From Saprospiraceae bacterium (GTDB lineage Bacteria > Bacteroidota > Bacteroidia > Chitinophagales > Saprospiraceae), in NCBI GenBank assembly GCA_016722285.1, contig JADKGI010000002.1, positions 124,001-188,000 on the forward strand: a DNA stretch of 64,000 nt, given 5' to 3'. The position numbers were made by a program, and so were the translations under genes. The notes below the pieces were generated by a model. The model saw only the letters and a program-made list of their open reading frames with translations, was not told the DNA's origin and did not search any database. Below, piece by piece: positions 18,470 through 26,420 of the stretch (position 1 is the first letter of the stretch; every line of letters starts with the position of its first letter).

Positions 18470-19090
18470 ATGAACGGATTAATAGGAAAGAAGATTGGCA
18501 TGACCAGCATTTTTGATGCAGCTGGCAAGAATATAGCTTGCACTGTCATAGAAGCTCAGCCAAATATAGTCACTCAGGTTAAGACCAATGAGACCGACGG
18601 ATATGATGCCCTGCAATTGGGTTATGGTGATGCAAAACCTAAAAATACATCGAAAGCCCTTCTGGGGCATTTTGAAAGGGCAAATACTACACCAAAACAA
18701 AAAGCGGTTGAATTCAGGAGTCATTCATTAGATAAGAAGCTAGGTGAACAAATAAACATTACTGAAATGTTCAGTGAAGGTGATAAAGTGAGTGCTATAG
18801 GAACTTCCAAGGGAAAAGGTTTTATGGGTGTGGTCAAAAGGCACAACTTTAGCGGTGTAGGTCAAGCCACACACGGTCAGCATAACAGACTTCGTGCTCC
18901 GGGATCCGTAGGTGCATCTGCCTGGCCATCCAGAGTTTTCAAAGGTGTTCGTATGGCAGGAAGGATGGGAAATGAGAGAGTGAAGACCAAAAATTTGAAA
19001 ATAGTAAAACTTTTACCGGAAATGAATCTGATACTTATTCAGGGTTCTGTTCCCGGACATAAAGGTTCTTTTGTAATCATTGAAAAGTAA
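18470..19090 (+). CDS. rplC: 50S ribosomal protein L3
   Basis: 206 residues; an early-assembling protein near the peptidyl-transferase centre. It shows the MNGLIGKKIGMTSIFD start, the GTSKGKGFMGVVKRHNF segment and the GSVGASAWPSRVFKGVRMAGRMG loop that reaches towards the peptidyl-transferase centre. Intact; six bases separate its stop from rplD, so translation is probably coupled. Confidence 0.98.
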   Translation: MNGLIGKKIGMTSIFDAAGKNIACTVIEAQPNIVTQVKTNETDGYDALQLGYGDAKPKNTSKALLGHFERANTTPKQKAVEFRSHSLDKKLGEQINITEMFSEGDKVSAIGTSKGKGFMGVVKRHNFSGVGQATHGQHNRLRAPGSVGASAWPSRVFKGVRMAGRMGNERVKTKNLKIVKLLPEMNLILIQGSVPGHKGSFVIIEK

Positions 19091-19095
19091 GCAGG

Positions 19096-19725
19096 ATGAA
19101 ACTCGATGTATTAAATATTCAAGGTAAAACTACAGGAAGAAGTATTGAACTTCCTGAAGATATTTTTGGGATTGAACCAAATCCGCATGCTGTGTATCTT
19201 TCAGTTAAGCAATATCTTGCAGCTCAGCGTCAAGGTACCCATAAGGCAAAGGAAAGATGGGAAATTGCCAGAACAACAAAAAAATTGAAGCGACAGAAAG
19301 GTACAGGTACTGCAAGAGCAGGTTCAATGAAGAGTCCTATTTTCAGAGGAGGAGGTAGGGTTTTTGGACCCAAACCGAGAAACTATTCCTTCAAATTGAA
19401 TAAAAAAGTAAAGGAGCTGGCCAGATATTCTGCATATGCAGATAAGGCTGCAAGTGGCTCTCTTCTGGTAGTTGAAGACTTTAACATTTCAGTTCCCAAT
19501 ACAAAAGAATTCAAGAATATTTTGACTAATCTTGATTTAAAAGGTAAGTCATTGTTCCTGACTTCAGAACGAAATAACAATGTGTATTTGTCAAGTAGAA
19601 ACCTGCCTAAATCAGAAGTGAGATTTGTAAGTGATGCAAATACCTACGAAATAATTAATGCTGATGTATTGGTAATTTCTGAAAATTCTGTTGGAAAGCT
19701 GAAGATAGCTAACGAACAACTATAA
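19096..19725 (+). CDS. rplD: 50S ribosomal protein L4
   Basis: 209 residues; binds domain I of 23S rRNA and lines the exit tunnel with an extended loop, here KRQKGTGTARAGSMKSPIFRGGG. In gamma-proteobacteria L4 autoregulates the operon; no equivalent leader was found here. The start is the ATG six bases after rplC. C-terminal Rossmann-like half includes NADVLVISENSVGKL. Intact. Confidence 0.97.
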   Translation: MKLDVLNIQGKTTGRSIELPEDIFGIEPNPHAVYLSVKQYLAAQRQGTHKAKERWEIARTTKKLKRQKGTGTARAGSMKSPIFRGGGRVFGPKPRNYSFKLNKKVKELARYSAYADKAASGSLLVVEDFNISVPNTKEFKNILTNLDLKGKSLFLTSERNNNVYLSSRNLPKSEVRFVSDANTYEIINADVLVISENSVGKLKIANEQL

Positions 19726-19739
19726 AATATTAAAAGGAA

Positions 19740-20042
19740 ATGACTAAAAATATTTTAATAAAACCTATAATTTCTGAGAAATCAGAAAATCTGACTGCTA
19801 AAGGCAATCAATATACATTCGTAGTAGATAAGAAAGCGAATAAGCTGGAAATTAAAAAGGCGGTAGAAGCTATGTTTACAACAAATGTGATCGCAGTTAA
19901 TACGGTAATTGTTCCTGCAAGAGCAAAAGCTAGAAACACCAGATCAGGTGTAGTAAAAGGTAGTGTGAGTGCGTACAAAAAAGCTTACGTTAAGCTGGCA
20001 GAAGGAGAGAGTCTTGATATTTATGGAAGCACAGAAGGATAA
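19740..20042 (+). CDS. rplW: 50S ribosomal protein L23
   Basis: 100 residues; sits at the tunnel exit and docks trigger factor and SRP. It begins MTKNILIKPIISEKSENLTA, the usual family start, followed by FVVDKKANKLEIKKAVE and the basic loop KARNTRSGVVKGS. Placed in the standard order between rplD and rplB with short gaps of 14 and 27 bases. Confidence 0.97.
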   Translation: MTKNILIKPIISEKSENLTAKGNQYTFVVDKKANKLEIKKAVEAMFTTNVIAVNTVIVPARAKARNTRSGVVKGSVSAYKKAYVKLAEGESLDIYGSTEG

Positions 20043-20069
20043 TAGGTTAAACGATAAAAGATAATCGAA

Positions 20070-20889
20070 ATGGGAATTAGAAAATTTAATCCGATTACTC
20101 CGGGACTGAGACAAAAAGTGTCAGTTGATTTTGCTGAGTTGACGGCTTCAAAGCCCGAGAAAAGCCTTACCTCAGGCTTGCATAAGTCAGGTGGTAGAAA
20201 TCATGACGGGAAGATGACTATGCGTCAGATTGGTGGAGGAAGTAAGAAGAAATATAGGATCATTGACTTTAAGAGAGACAAGGAAGGCATTCCAGCTAAG
20301 GTATCAACCATTGAATATGACCCGAACAGGACATCATTCATTGCACTTTTGGCTTATGCTGATGGCGAGAAGAGATATATTATTGCTCCTGACAAAATAA
20401 AAGTAGGAGATAAAATACTTTCCGGTAAAGATGCTACACCTGATACAGGAAATGCACTTTACTTTACTTCCATACCATTGGGGGCAGATATTCATGCCAT
20501 TGAAATGACACCGGGAAAAGGTGCCGCTTTGGCAAGGAGTGCCGGAACATATGCAACCATGATGGGTCGTGAAGGGAAGTATGCTATAGTAAAACTGCCT
20601 TCCGGGGAAGTAAGAAGGGTATTATTGACATGCAAGGCTGTCATCGGCCGTGCATCTAATCCTGATCATGGTCTCGAAGTATTGGGAAAAGCCGGTAAAA
20701 CAAGGTGGTTAGGAAAGAGATCAAGAGTTAGGGGTTGCGATGAACCCAGTAGATCACCCGATGGGAGGAGGTGAAGGTAGAGCTTCAGGAGGTCATCCAA
20801 GATCAAGAACTGGAATCATGGCCAAAGGACAAAAAACAAGAAGTGTGAATAAAGCTTCAAGTAGGTTAATTATTTCAAAACGTAAGTAA
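20070..20889 (+). CDS. rplB: 50S ribosomal protein L2; one frameshift near the C-terminus
   Basis: Binds 23S rRNA at the peptidyl-transferase region and is indispensable in known bacteria. Reconstructed length is about 273 residues. Conserved: HKSGGRNHDGKMTMR near residue 38, YDPNRTSFIALL and KSRVRG. The frame breaks at about 20728-20736 (AGGGGTTGCGATG): the next frame reads VAMNPVDHPMGGGEG, the strongly conserved C-terminal signature, then ISKRK and TAA at 20887. Two missing bases (or one extra) explain it. Because a broken L2 is hardly viable, this is almost surely a sequence or assembly error. Confidence 0.96.
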
Positions 20890-20902
20890 TCATTATCAGC
20901 AC

Positions 20903-21169
20903 ATGGCTAGATCAATAAAAAAAGGACCTTATGTACATCACAAACTTTACGAAAAAATAGTAAAGGCAGGAGATAGTAATAAAAAATCTGTTATTAAGAC
21001 TTGGTCCAGAGCTTCAATGATTATACCTGATATGATAGGTCAAACCATTGCGGTTCATAACGGAAAAACATTCATTCCTGTTTTTATAACAGAAAACATG
21101 GTTGGACATAAATTAGGTGAATTTTCACTTACAAGAACGTTCAGAGGCCACAGTGGTAATAAGAAATAG
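20903..21169 (+). CDS. rpsS: 30S ribosomal protein S19
   Basis: 88 residues; binds the 30S head near the A-site finger. Conserved: MARSIKKGPYVHHKL at the start, IKTWSRASMIIPDMIG in the middle and HKLGEFSLTRTFRGHSGNKK at the end. Starts 13 bases after the reconstructed rplB stop. Intact. Confidence 0.98.
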   Translation: MARSIKKGPYVHHKLYEKIVKAGDSNKKSVIKTWSRASMIIPDMIGQTIAVHNGKTFIPVFITENMVGHKLGEFSLTRTFRGHSGNKK

Positions 21170-21206
21170 TATTAAAGTAATAAGCAATAGCGTAAAATCA
21201 TAAATA

Positions 21207-21563
21207 ATGGAGGCACTTGCAAAACTAAGAAATTGTCCAATGTCAGCCCGAAAGATGCGGTTGGTGGTTGACAATATTAGAGGTAAATCAGTTGACGATG
21301 CCCTTAACATATTGAGGTACACAAATAAGGAAGCGGCTGGCTGGTTAGAGAAACTGCTGCTGTCTGCCATTTCAAACTGGGCTAGTAAGTCAGAAGTGGC
21401 AAGCCCTGAAGATTACAGATTGTTTGTAAAAACTGCCTTTGTAGATGGGGGTTCTGTTTTAAAAAGATTCAGACCGGCACCGCATGGACGCGCAAACAGA
21501 ATAAGAAAGAGAATGAACCACGTGACATTGGTGGTAGAGAATAAATTAGAAATCCAAGATTAA
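21207..21563 (+). CDS. rplV: 50S ribosomal protein L22
   Basis: 118 residues; its long beta hairpin lines the exit tunnel beside L4. Conserved: LRNCPMSARKMRLVVDNIRG near the N-terminus and RFRPAPHGRANRIRKRMNH near the hairpin tip, sites where macrolide resistance changes occur in other species. The order rpsS-rplV-rpsC is standard. Intact. Confidence 0.97.
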   Translation: MEALAKLRNCPMSARKMRLVVDNIRGKSVDDALNILRYTNKEAAGWLEKLLLSAISNWASKSEVASPEDYRLFVKTAFVDGGSVLKRFRPAPHGRANRIRKRMNHVTLVVENKLEIQD

Positions 21564-21584
21564 AAATAAATAAAATATCAATTC

Positions 21585-22415
21585 ATGGGTCAAAAGACAA
21601 ATCCAATTGGTAACAGACTGGGAATCATCAGAGGATGGGATTCAAGTTGGTTTGGTGGAAAAGAGTTTGCTCAGAGGGTAGTAGAAGACGAGCAAATAAG
21701 AGTATATCTGAATGCACGTATTCAAAAAGGGGGGATTTCAAAAATTGTTATCGAAAGAACCTTGAAGAGAGTTACCGTGACAATGCATACTTCCAGACCT
21801 GGAATCATCATTGGAAAAGGCGGCCAGGAAGTTGACCGAATTAAAGAAGAATTGAAAAAATTGACCGGTAAAGAGGTTCAGATTAATATTATTGAAATCA
21901 GACGACCTGAAATGGATTCGGCTATAGTTGGAGAGACTATTGCGAAGCAAATTGAGTCGAGAATCAACTATAAAAGAGCTATAAAAATGTCTATTCAGTC
22001 GGCTATGAGAGCAGGTGCTGAAGGTATAAAAGTTCGCGTGAGTGGAAGATTGAACGGAGCAGAGATGGCGAGAAGTGAAGAATTTAAGGATGGAAGAACC
22101 CCTCTTCATACATTCAGGGCTGATATTGATTATTCTTTAAAGGAAGCTTTGACTGTCTATGGTAAAATAGGTATCAAAACCTGGATATGTAAAGGTGAAG
22201 TTCTGGAGAAGAGAGATTTATCTCCAAATGCCGGAGTTGGAAAATCAAACTCTGATTCAGGAAGTAGCGACAACAGAGACAGAGGAGACAGAAGAGGAAA
22301 TGATAGGGGAGACAGAAGAGGGAATGACAGAGGAGATCGAAGAGGAAATGACAGGGGGGGTGACAGAAGAGGTGGAGGAGATAACCGTGGAGCGGGAGGA
22401 AATAGAAAAAGATAA
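21585..22415 (+). CDS. rpsC: 30S ribosomal protein S3 with long RGD/RRGND-rich C-terminal tail
   Basis: 276 residues against roughly 210-235 in most bacteria. The KH and C-terminal domains are normal: MGQKTNPIGNRLGI start, PGIIIGKGGQEVD KH loop, RVSGRLNGAEMARSE and KTWICKGE. After about residue 215 comes a low-complexity, disordered tail with near-exact repeats of RGDRRGND, then GGDRRGG and a basic end. Its DNA is also repetitive (GACAGAAGAGGAAATGA-type units, about 22270-22360), so repeat number may vary between strains. A role in RNA binding is an inference from the RG-rich composition. Confidence 0.96.
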   Translation: MGQKTNPIGNRLGIIRGWDSSWFGGKEFAQRVVEDEQIRVYLNARIQKGGISKIVIERTLKRVTVTMHTSRPGIIIGKGGQEVDRIKEELKKLTGKEVQINIIEIRRPEMDSAIVGETIAKQIESRINYKRAIKMSIQSAMRAGAEGIKVRVSGRLNGAEMARSEEFKDGRTPLHTFRADIDYSLKEALTVYGKIGIKTWICKGEVLEKRDLSPNAGVGKSNSDSGSSDNRDRGDRRGNDRGDRRGNDRGDRRGNDRGGDRRGGGDNRGAGGNRKR

Positions 22416-22436
22416 TAATAATTGATAAATTTATAT

Positions 22437-22444
22437 TACCTTTG
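22437..22444 (+). promoter_or_regulatory. Candidate internal promoter before rplP (TACCTTTG)
   Basis: TACCTTTG followed by CGCC, in the 72-base gap between rpsC and rplP, 43 bases before the rplP ATG. It resembles the rpsL and rpsJ boxes, including the following CG. The nearest TTG (22422-22424) is only 12 bases upstream, shorter than the consensus spacing. Confidence 0.5.
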
Positions 22445-22487
22445 CGCCACTTTTGGAAAAAGGTAGAAATTTAAATGATAGCTAGTT

Positions 22488-22907
22488 ATGTTACAGCCAA
22501 AAAGAACGAGATATAGAAAGCAACATAAAATGAACCCCAAGGGAATTGCTGTTAAAGGCAGTACTATTTCATTTGGTTCATTTGCCCTAAAGTCGATGGA
22601 AATTGGTCGGATTACCAACAGACAGTTAGAATCTGCCAGGATAGCTTTGACAAGGTATATGAAGAGAGAGGGAAAGGTTTGGATCAGAATATTTCCGGAC
22701 AAACCAGTAACTAAAAAGCCTCAGGAAGTTCGTATGGGTAAAGGAAAAGGGGCGCTTGACCATTGGGTAGCGGTAGTAAAGCCAGGAAAAATCATGTTTG
22801 AATTGGATGGTGTGCCAAGTGAAATCGCAGTGGAGGCATTAAGACTGGCGGCGCAGAAGTTACCCGTTTTAACAAAAACAGTTATTAGAGCAGATTATAG
22901 CGAATAA
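22488..22907 (+). CDS. rplP: 50S ribosomal protein L16
   Basis: 139 residues; late-assembling protein near the A-site tRNA. It starts MLQPKRTRYRKQHK and contains ITNRQLESARIALTRYMKREGKVWIRIFPDKP and MGKGKGALDHWVAVVKPG, all typical. A candidate promoter lies in the unusually wide gap before it, so the downstream half of the operon could be transcribed separately. Intact. Confidence 0.97.
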   Translation: MLQPKRTRYRKQHKMNPKGIAVKGSTISFGSFALKSMEIGRITNRQLESARIALTRYMKREGKVWIRIFPDKPVTKKPQEVRMGKGKGALDHWVAVVKPGKIMFELDGVPSEIAVEALRLAAQKLPVLTKTVIRADYSE

Positions 22908-22927
22908 TATTAAAGTGTAAGCTGATT

Positions 22928-23182
22928 ATGGCAACAAAAAAATTTTTAGAATTACAGACCATGTCTGTTGAAACTATTGAAGCTGAGTTGAGTCAGTCAA
23001 AAACTGATCTTAACCGAATGAAGTTTGATCATGGAGCTAAAGGTCTTGAAAATCCATTGGAGATTGGTATTTTGAAAAGAGACATTGCCAGATTGAAGAC
23101 TGAGTTAAGAGCGAGAGAGGTGAAATCGATGACCGATGAACAATTGGCAAAAAGATCAAATATTAGATTAAGAAGAAAGTAA
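22928..23182 (+). CDS. rpmC: 50S ribosomal protein L29
   Basis: 84 residues, longer than the roughly 65 of E. coli, with extra residues at both ends. The helical hairpin is clear: MSVETIEAELSQSKTDLNRMKF followed by LENPLEIGILKRDIARLKTELRARE. It lies at the tunnel exit near L23. Standard position between rplP and rpsQ with 20-base gaps. Confidence 0.94.
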   Translation: MATKKFLELQTMSVETIEAELSQSKTDLNRMKFDHGAKGLENPLEIGILKRDIARLKTELRAREVKSMTDEQLAKRSNIRLRRK

Positions 23183-23202
23183 ACATATAAAATTTAAGTC
23201 CA

Positions 23203-23460
23203 ATGACTGAGAATTTATTAAATAAAATAAGAATAGGTGTGGTATCCAGTGCTAAGATGGATAAAACGGTCACAGTTTCAATAGAAAGAAGGCTGAAGCA
23301 CCCTATTTACGGTAAGTTTGTAAAAAAATCAAAAAAGTTCTTCGTGCACGATGAAAAAAATGAATGCAATGAAGGAGATACTGTTAAGATAACTGAGACC
23401 AGACCCTTGAGTAAAAATAAGAGCTGGAGACTTGTTGAAATAATCGAAAAAGCGAAATAA
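23203..23460 (+). CDS. rpsQ: 30S ribosomal protein S17
   Basis: 85 residues, OB-fold primary binder of 16S rRNA. Conserved: RIGVVSSAKMDKTVTVSIERR, KHPIYGKFVKKSKKFFVHDE and the C-terminal TRPLSKNKSWRLVEIIEKA. Starts 20 bases after rpmC and is followed after 18 bases by rplN. Intact. Confidence 0.97.
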   Translation: MTENLLNKIRIGVVSSAKMDKTVTVSIERRLKHPIYGKFVKKSKKFFVHDEKNECNEGDTVKITETRPLSKNKSWRLVEIIEKAK

Positions 23461-23478
23461 TTAAAAAATTAATTAGTC

Positions 23479-23845
23479 ATGATCCAACAAGAGTCAAGAT
23501 TAAAAGTTGCCGATAACAGCGGAGCAAAAGAGGTACTTTGTATAAGAGTACTGGGGGGAACGAGAAGAAGGTATGCTTCTGTCGGAGACAAAATCGTAGT
23601 TGCGGTAAAATCTGCTACGCCGACCGGAATCAAAAAAAGGTACTGTAACCAAAGCTGTAATCGTAAGAACGAGCAAAGAGATCAGGAGAAAGGATGGTTC
23701 TTATATCAGATTTGATGACAATGCTGTTGTATTGTTGAATGCAGCTGATGAACCCAGAGGTAGTCGTATATTCGGGCCTGTAGCAAGAGAGCTGAGAGAT
23801 CGCGATTATATGCGTATTGTATCATTGGCACCTGAGGTGCTTTAA
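23479..23845 (+). CDS. rplN: 50S ribosomal protein L14; one homopolymer frameshift
   Basis: Reconstructed to 121 residues, the family's length. It starts MIQQESRLKVADNSGAKEV and reads normally to PTGIKK. A run of seven A (23632-23638) then shifts the frame. With six A it continues GTVTKAVIVRTSKEIRRKDGS, then FDDNAVVLL and the conserved tail RGSRIFGPVARELRD, ending at TAA 23843-23845. L14 contacts the 30S subunit and is indispensable, so an extra A in the read sequence is the simplest explanation. Confidence 0.96.
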
Positions 23846-23858
23846 TAAATTTAATATC

Positions 23859-24194
23859 ATGTCTTCTTCAAAAAGATTTGCTCCAAAGTTAGGAATAAAA
23901 AAAGGCGATAAGGTAGTAGTTATCGCAGGTTCAAATAAAGGACAAAGTGGTGAAGTAAAAGTAGTTTTCCCAAAGGAAAACAGAGCCATTATTGATGGAT
24001 TGAATATGGTGAAAAAGCATATTAAATCTACACAGGATAATCCTGGTGGAATCAATGAAATGGAAGCTCCAATACATATTTCAAATTTGATGGTGGTAGA
24101 TCCTAAATCAGGTAAGCCGACCAGAACAGGTAGAAAAGAAGTGGATGGTAAATTAGTAAGATATTCTAAAAAATCAGGTGAAATAATCAAGTAA
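23859..24194 (+). CDS. rplX: 50S ribosomal protein L24
   Basis: 111 residues with a KOW motif (KKGDKVVVIAGSNKGQSGEV near residue 12). The ATG at 23859 (MSSSKRF) is chosen because it follows the rplN stop by 13 bases; the longer in-frame reading from 23817 lies inside rplN. The C-terminus ends VRYSKKSGEIIK. Its stop overlaps the rplE start by one base (TAATG), so translation is coupled. Confidence 0.95.
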   Translation: MSSSKRFAPKLGIKKGDKVVVIAGSNKGQSGEVKVVFPKENRAIIDGLNMVKKHIKSTQDNPGGINEMEAPIHISNLMVVDPKSGKPTRTGRKEVDGKLVRYSKKSGEIIK

Positions 24195-24751
24195 TGAGTT
24201 ATATACCCAGACTTAAGACAAAATATCGTGAGGAGATCGTCCCTAAACTAAATGAACAGTTTGGATATAGGACAATCATGGAGGTACCAAGATTGGAGAA
24301 AATTTGCATCAATCAAGGTGTCGGATCTGCTACCCAAGATAAGAAACTAGTCGATAATGCAGTCAATGAAATGACTACTATCACTGGCCAGAAAGCAGTA
24401 CCCACGATTGCTTCAAAATCGATCTCTAACTTTAAGTTAAGAGAGTTTATGCCCATCGGAGCAAGAATAACGCTTAGGGACAGAAAAATGTATGAATTTC
24501 TTGACAGGTTGGTTACTGTCGCTCTTCCAAGAGTAAGAGACTTCAAGGGGATAAATGATAAAAGTTTTGATGGCAGAGGGAATTACTCTTTAGGTGTAAA
24601 AGAGCAAATCATTTTTCCGGAAATTGATATTGATAAGGTAAGTAAAATCACTGGAATGGATATCACTTTTGTAACGACAGCAAAAACAGATGCTGAGTCA
24701 TATGCCTTACTGAAAGAGTTGGGATTACCATTTAAAAATCAAAAGAATTAA
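24194..24751 (+). CDS. rplE: 50S ribosomal protein L5
   Basis: 185 residues; binds 5S rRNA and contacts the P-site tRNA. Conserved: YIPRLKTKYREEIVPKL, MEVPRLEKICINQGVG, TITGQKAVPTIASKSISNFKLRE and GRGNYSLGVKEQIIFPEIDID. It overlaps rplX by one base and is followed by rpsN after six. Intact. Confidence 0.98.
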   Translation: MSYIPRLKTKYREEIVPKLNEQFGYRTIMEVPRLEKICINQGVGSATQDKKLVDNAVNEMTTITGQKAVPTIASKSISNFKLREFMPIGARITLRDRKMYEFLDRLVTVALPRVRDFKGINDKSFDGRGNYSLGVKEQIIFPEIDIDKVSKITGMDITFVTTAKTDAESYALLKELGLPFKNQKN

Positions 24752-24757
24752 TTTTCC

Positions 24758-25027
24758 ATGGCTAAAAAATCAGTAATAGCAAGAGAAAGAAAACGGGAGA
24801 GATTGGTTGCAAAATACGCCGACCTCAGAAAGCAATTAAAAGAAGCCGGAGATTATGAGGCACTTGATAAATTACCAAGAAACTCTTCAAAAGTCAGACT
24901 GCATAATAGATGTAAACTTACCGGAAGACCTAAAGGTTATATGAGAAGATTTGGTATTAATCGTGTGACTTTCAGAAAAATGGCTAATGAAGGGCTAATA
25001 CCCGGTATTACAAAAGCCAGCTGGTAA
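24758..25027 (+). CDS. rpsN: 30S ribosomal protein S14 (zinc-free type)
   Basis: 89 residues without the paired CxxC motifs of the short zinc-binding S14, so it is the longer C-minus form. Conserved: RERKRERLVAKYADLR, LPRNSSKVRLHNRCKLTGRPKGYMRRFGI and the end PGITKASW. The start ATG is six bases after rplE. Intact and in its standard place. Confidence 0.97.
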   Translation: MAKKSVIARERKRERLVAKYADLRKQLKEAGDYEALDKLPRNSSKVRLHNRCKLTGRPKGYMRRFGINRVTFRKMANEGLIPGITKASW

Positions 25028-25056
25028 CATTAATTAACAGAATATTCAGTATAAAA

Positions 25057-25461
25057 ATGATAGTAACAGATCCAATAGCAGATTATTTGACCAGAATCAG
25101 AAATGCTCAGATGGCAGGTCACAAAGTTGTTGAAATCCCATCATCGAACATGAAAAAATCCATTACAGAAATTCTGTATGAGAATGGATATATATTAAAA
25201 TATAAGTTTGATGATGCTGCCGGAAAGCAGGGAGTTATTAGTATAGCTTTAAAATATGACCAGGTAAGTAAAAAACCTGTTATCAGAGAGTTAGGACGAA
25301 TATCTACATCCGGACTACGTCAATATTCCGGCTCGAATGATATTCCAAAAATAATCAATGGTTTAGGTATTGCGATCGTATCCACATCAAAAGGCTTAAT
25401 GACTGATAAACAGGCCAGAAGGGATAATATTGGTGGAGAATTGATCTGTTATATTTATTAA
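25057..25461 (+). CDS. rpsH: 30S ribosomal protein S8
   Basis: 134 residues; binds helix 21 of 16S rRNA and often represses the spc operon by binding a similar mRNA site. Conserved: DPIADYLTRIRNAQMAGH, NGYILKYKF and the C-terminal TSKGLMTDKQARRDNIGGELICYIY. No mRNA mimic of its rRNA site was identified near rplE, though one could be present. Confidence 0.97.
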   Translation: MIVTDPIADYLTRIRNAQMAGHKVVEIPSSNMKKSITEILYENGYILKYKFDDAAGKQGVISIALKYDQVSKKPVIRELGRISTSGLRQYSGSNDIPKIINGLGIAIVSTSKGLMTDKQARRDNIGGELICYIY

Positions 25462-25482
25462 TTGTTAAAATAGGCAATAATC

Positions 25483-26040
25483 ATGTCAAGAATCGGAAAA
25501 GCGGCAATCAGTATTCCTTCCGGAGTAACAATAAATGTAAGCAAAGGGAATCTTGTGACTGTAAAAGGTACCAGAGGCACTCTTTCTGAACAAATAAATC
25601 CAGATCTCAGTATAAAATTGTAAGATGGCACTTTAACTGTAGAAAGACCAACTGACCAAAAGAGACATCGTGAAGCTCATGGATTATCCAGATCTCTGAT
25701 AAACAATATGGTTACAGGTGTTTCCAGTGGTTTTAGTAAAAAGATGGAGCTGGTAGGAGTTGGATACAGGGTAAGTAATACTGGAAACCTGCTTGAATTA
25801 CTTATAGGATACTCTCACCCAATATATTTTTTAATTCCTTCGGAGGTGAGTCTTACCACTAAAATGGAAAAGGGAGAAAGCCCGTCTATCTTAATGGAAT
25901 CTTCAGACAAGCAATTATTGGGTCAGGTTTGTGCCAAAATAAGATCATATAGAAAACCAGAACCTTACAAAGGAAAAGGTATCAAATTCGCCGGAGAAGT
26001 GATAAGAAGAAAAGCCGGAAAAACATCGGGTAAAAAGTAA
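25483..26040 (+). CDS. rplF: 50S ribosomal protein L6; in-frame stop at codon 47
   Basis: 185 codons, the normal length. It starts MSRIGKAAISIPSGV and runs through GTLSEQINPDLSIKL, then meets TAA at 25621-25623, and continues in the same frame with DGTLTVERPTDQKRHREAHGLSRSLINNMV to the conserved tail KPEPYKGKGIKFAGEVIRRKAGKTSGKK. The family normally has Lys or Glu-type residues at this spot, so one substitution (AAA or GAA to TAA) explains it. With several obvious indel errors nearby I treat it as a base error, but recoding or a real mutation is not excluded. Confidence 0.93.
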
Positions 26041-26064
26041 TTTTAAAATACAAAGCCATACAAA

Positions 26065-26409
26065 ATGGATAGTAAATTATATAATAGAACAAGAGTCAAA
26101 TACAGAATACGTAAAAAAGTCAGTGGCGTTAGCCAAAAACCCAGACTTTCAGTATTTAGAAGCAATAAAGAGATTTATTGTCAGCTTATTGATGATGTGA
26201 ATGGCGTAACACTCGCGAGTGCTTCTTCAAGAGGACTTAAAGTTGATGGACCTAAAATACTCGTTGCTGCAGAAGTGGGAAAAATTCTGGCTGTAAAAGC
26301 AAAAAGTGTCGGGGTGAACACTGTAGTATTTGACAGAGGAGGATACCTGTATCATGGGAGAGTGAAATCTTTGGCTGATGGAGCCAGAGAAGGTGGTTTA
26401 ATTTTTTAA
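26065..26409 (+). CDS. rplR: 50S ribosomal protein L18
   Basis: 114 residues; binds 5S rRNA. Conserved: RTRVKYRIRKKVSG, RLSVFRSNKEIYCQLIDD and the end VVFDRGGYLYHGRVKSLADGAREGGLIF. Standard position after rplF with a 24-base gap; rpsE follows after 11 bases. Intact. Confidence 0.97.
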   Translation: MDSKLYNRTRVKYRIRKKVSGVSQKPRLSVFRSNKEIYCQLIDDVNGVTLASASSRGLKVDGPKILVAAEVGKILAVKAKSVGVNTVVFDRGGYLYHGRVKSLADGAREGGLIF

Positions 26410-26420
26410 AAAATATATAT

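Noticed and set aside
20728..23845. Programmed ribosomal frameshifting in rplB and rplN
   Set aside because: No stimulatory structure was identified and similar breaks occur in many unrelated genes here, so sequence error is simpler.
23817..23858. Longer N-terminus for L24
   Set aside because: It overlaps the conserved end of rplN; the ATG at 23859 fits the family.
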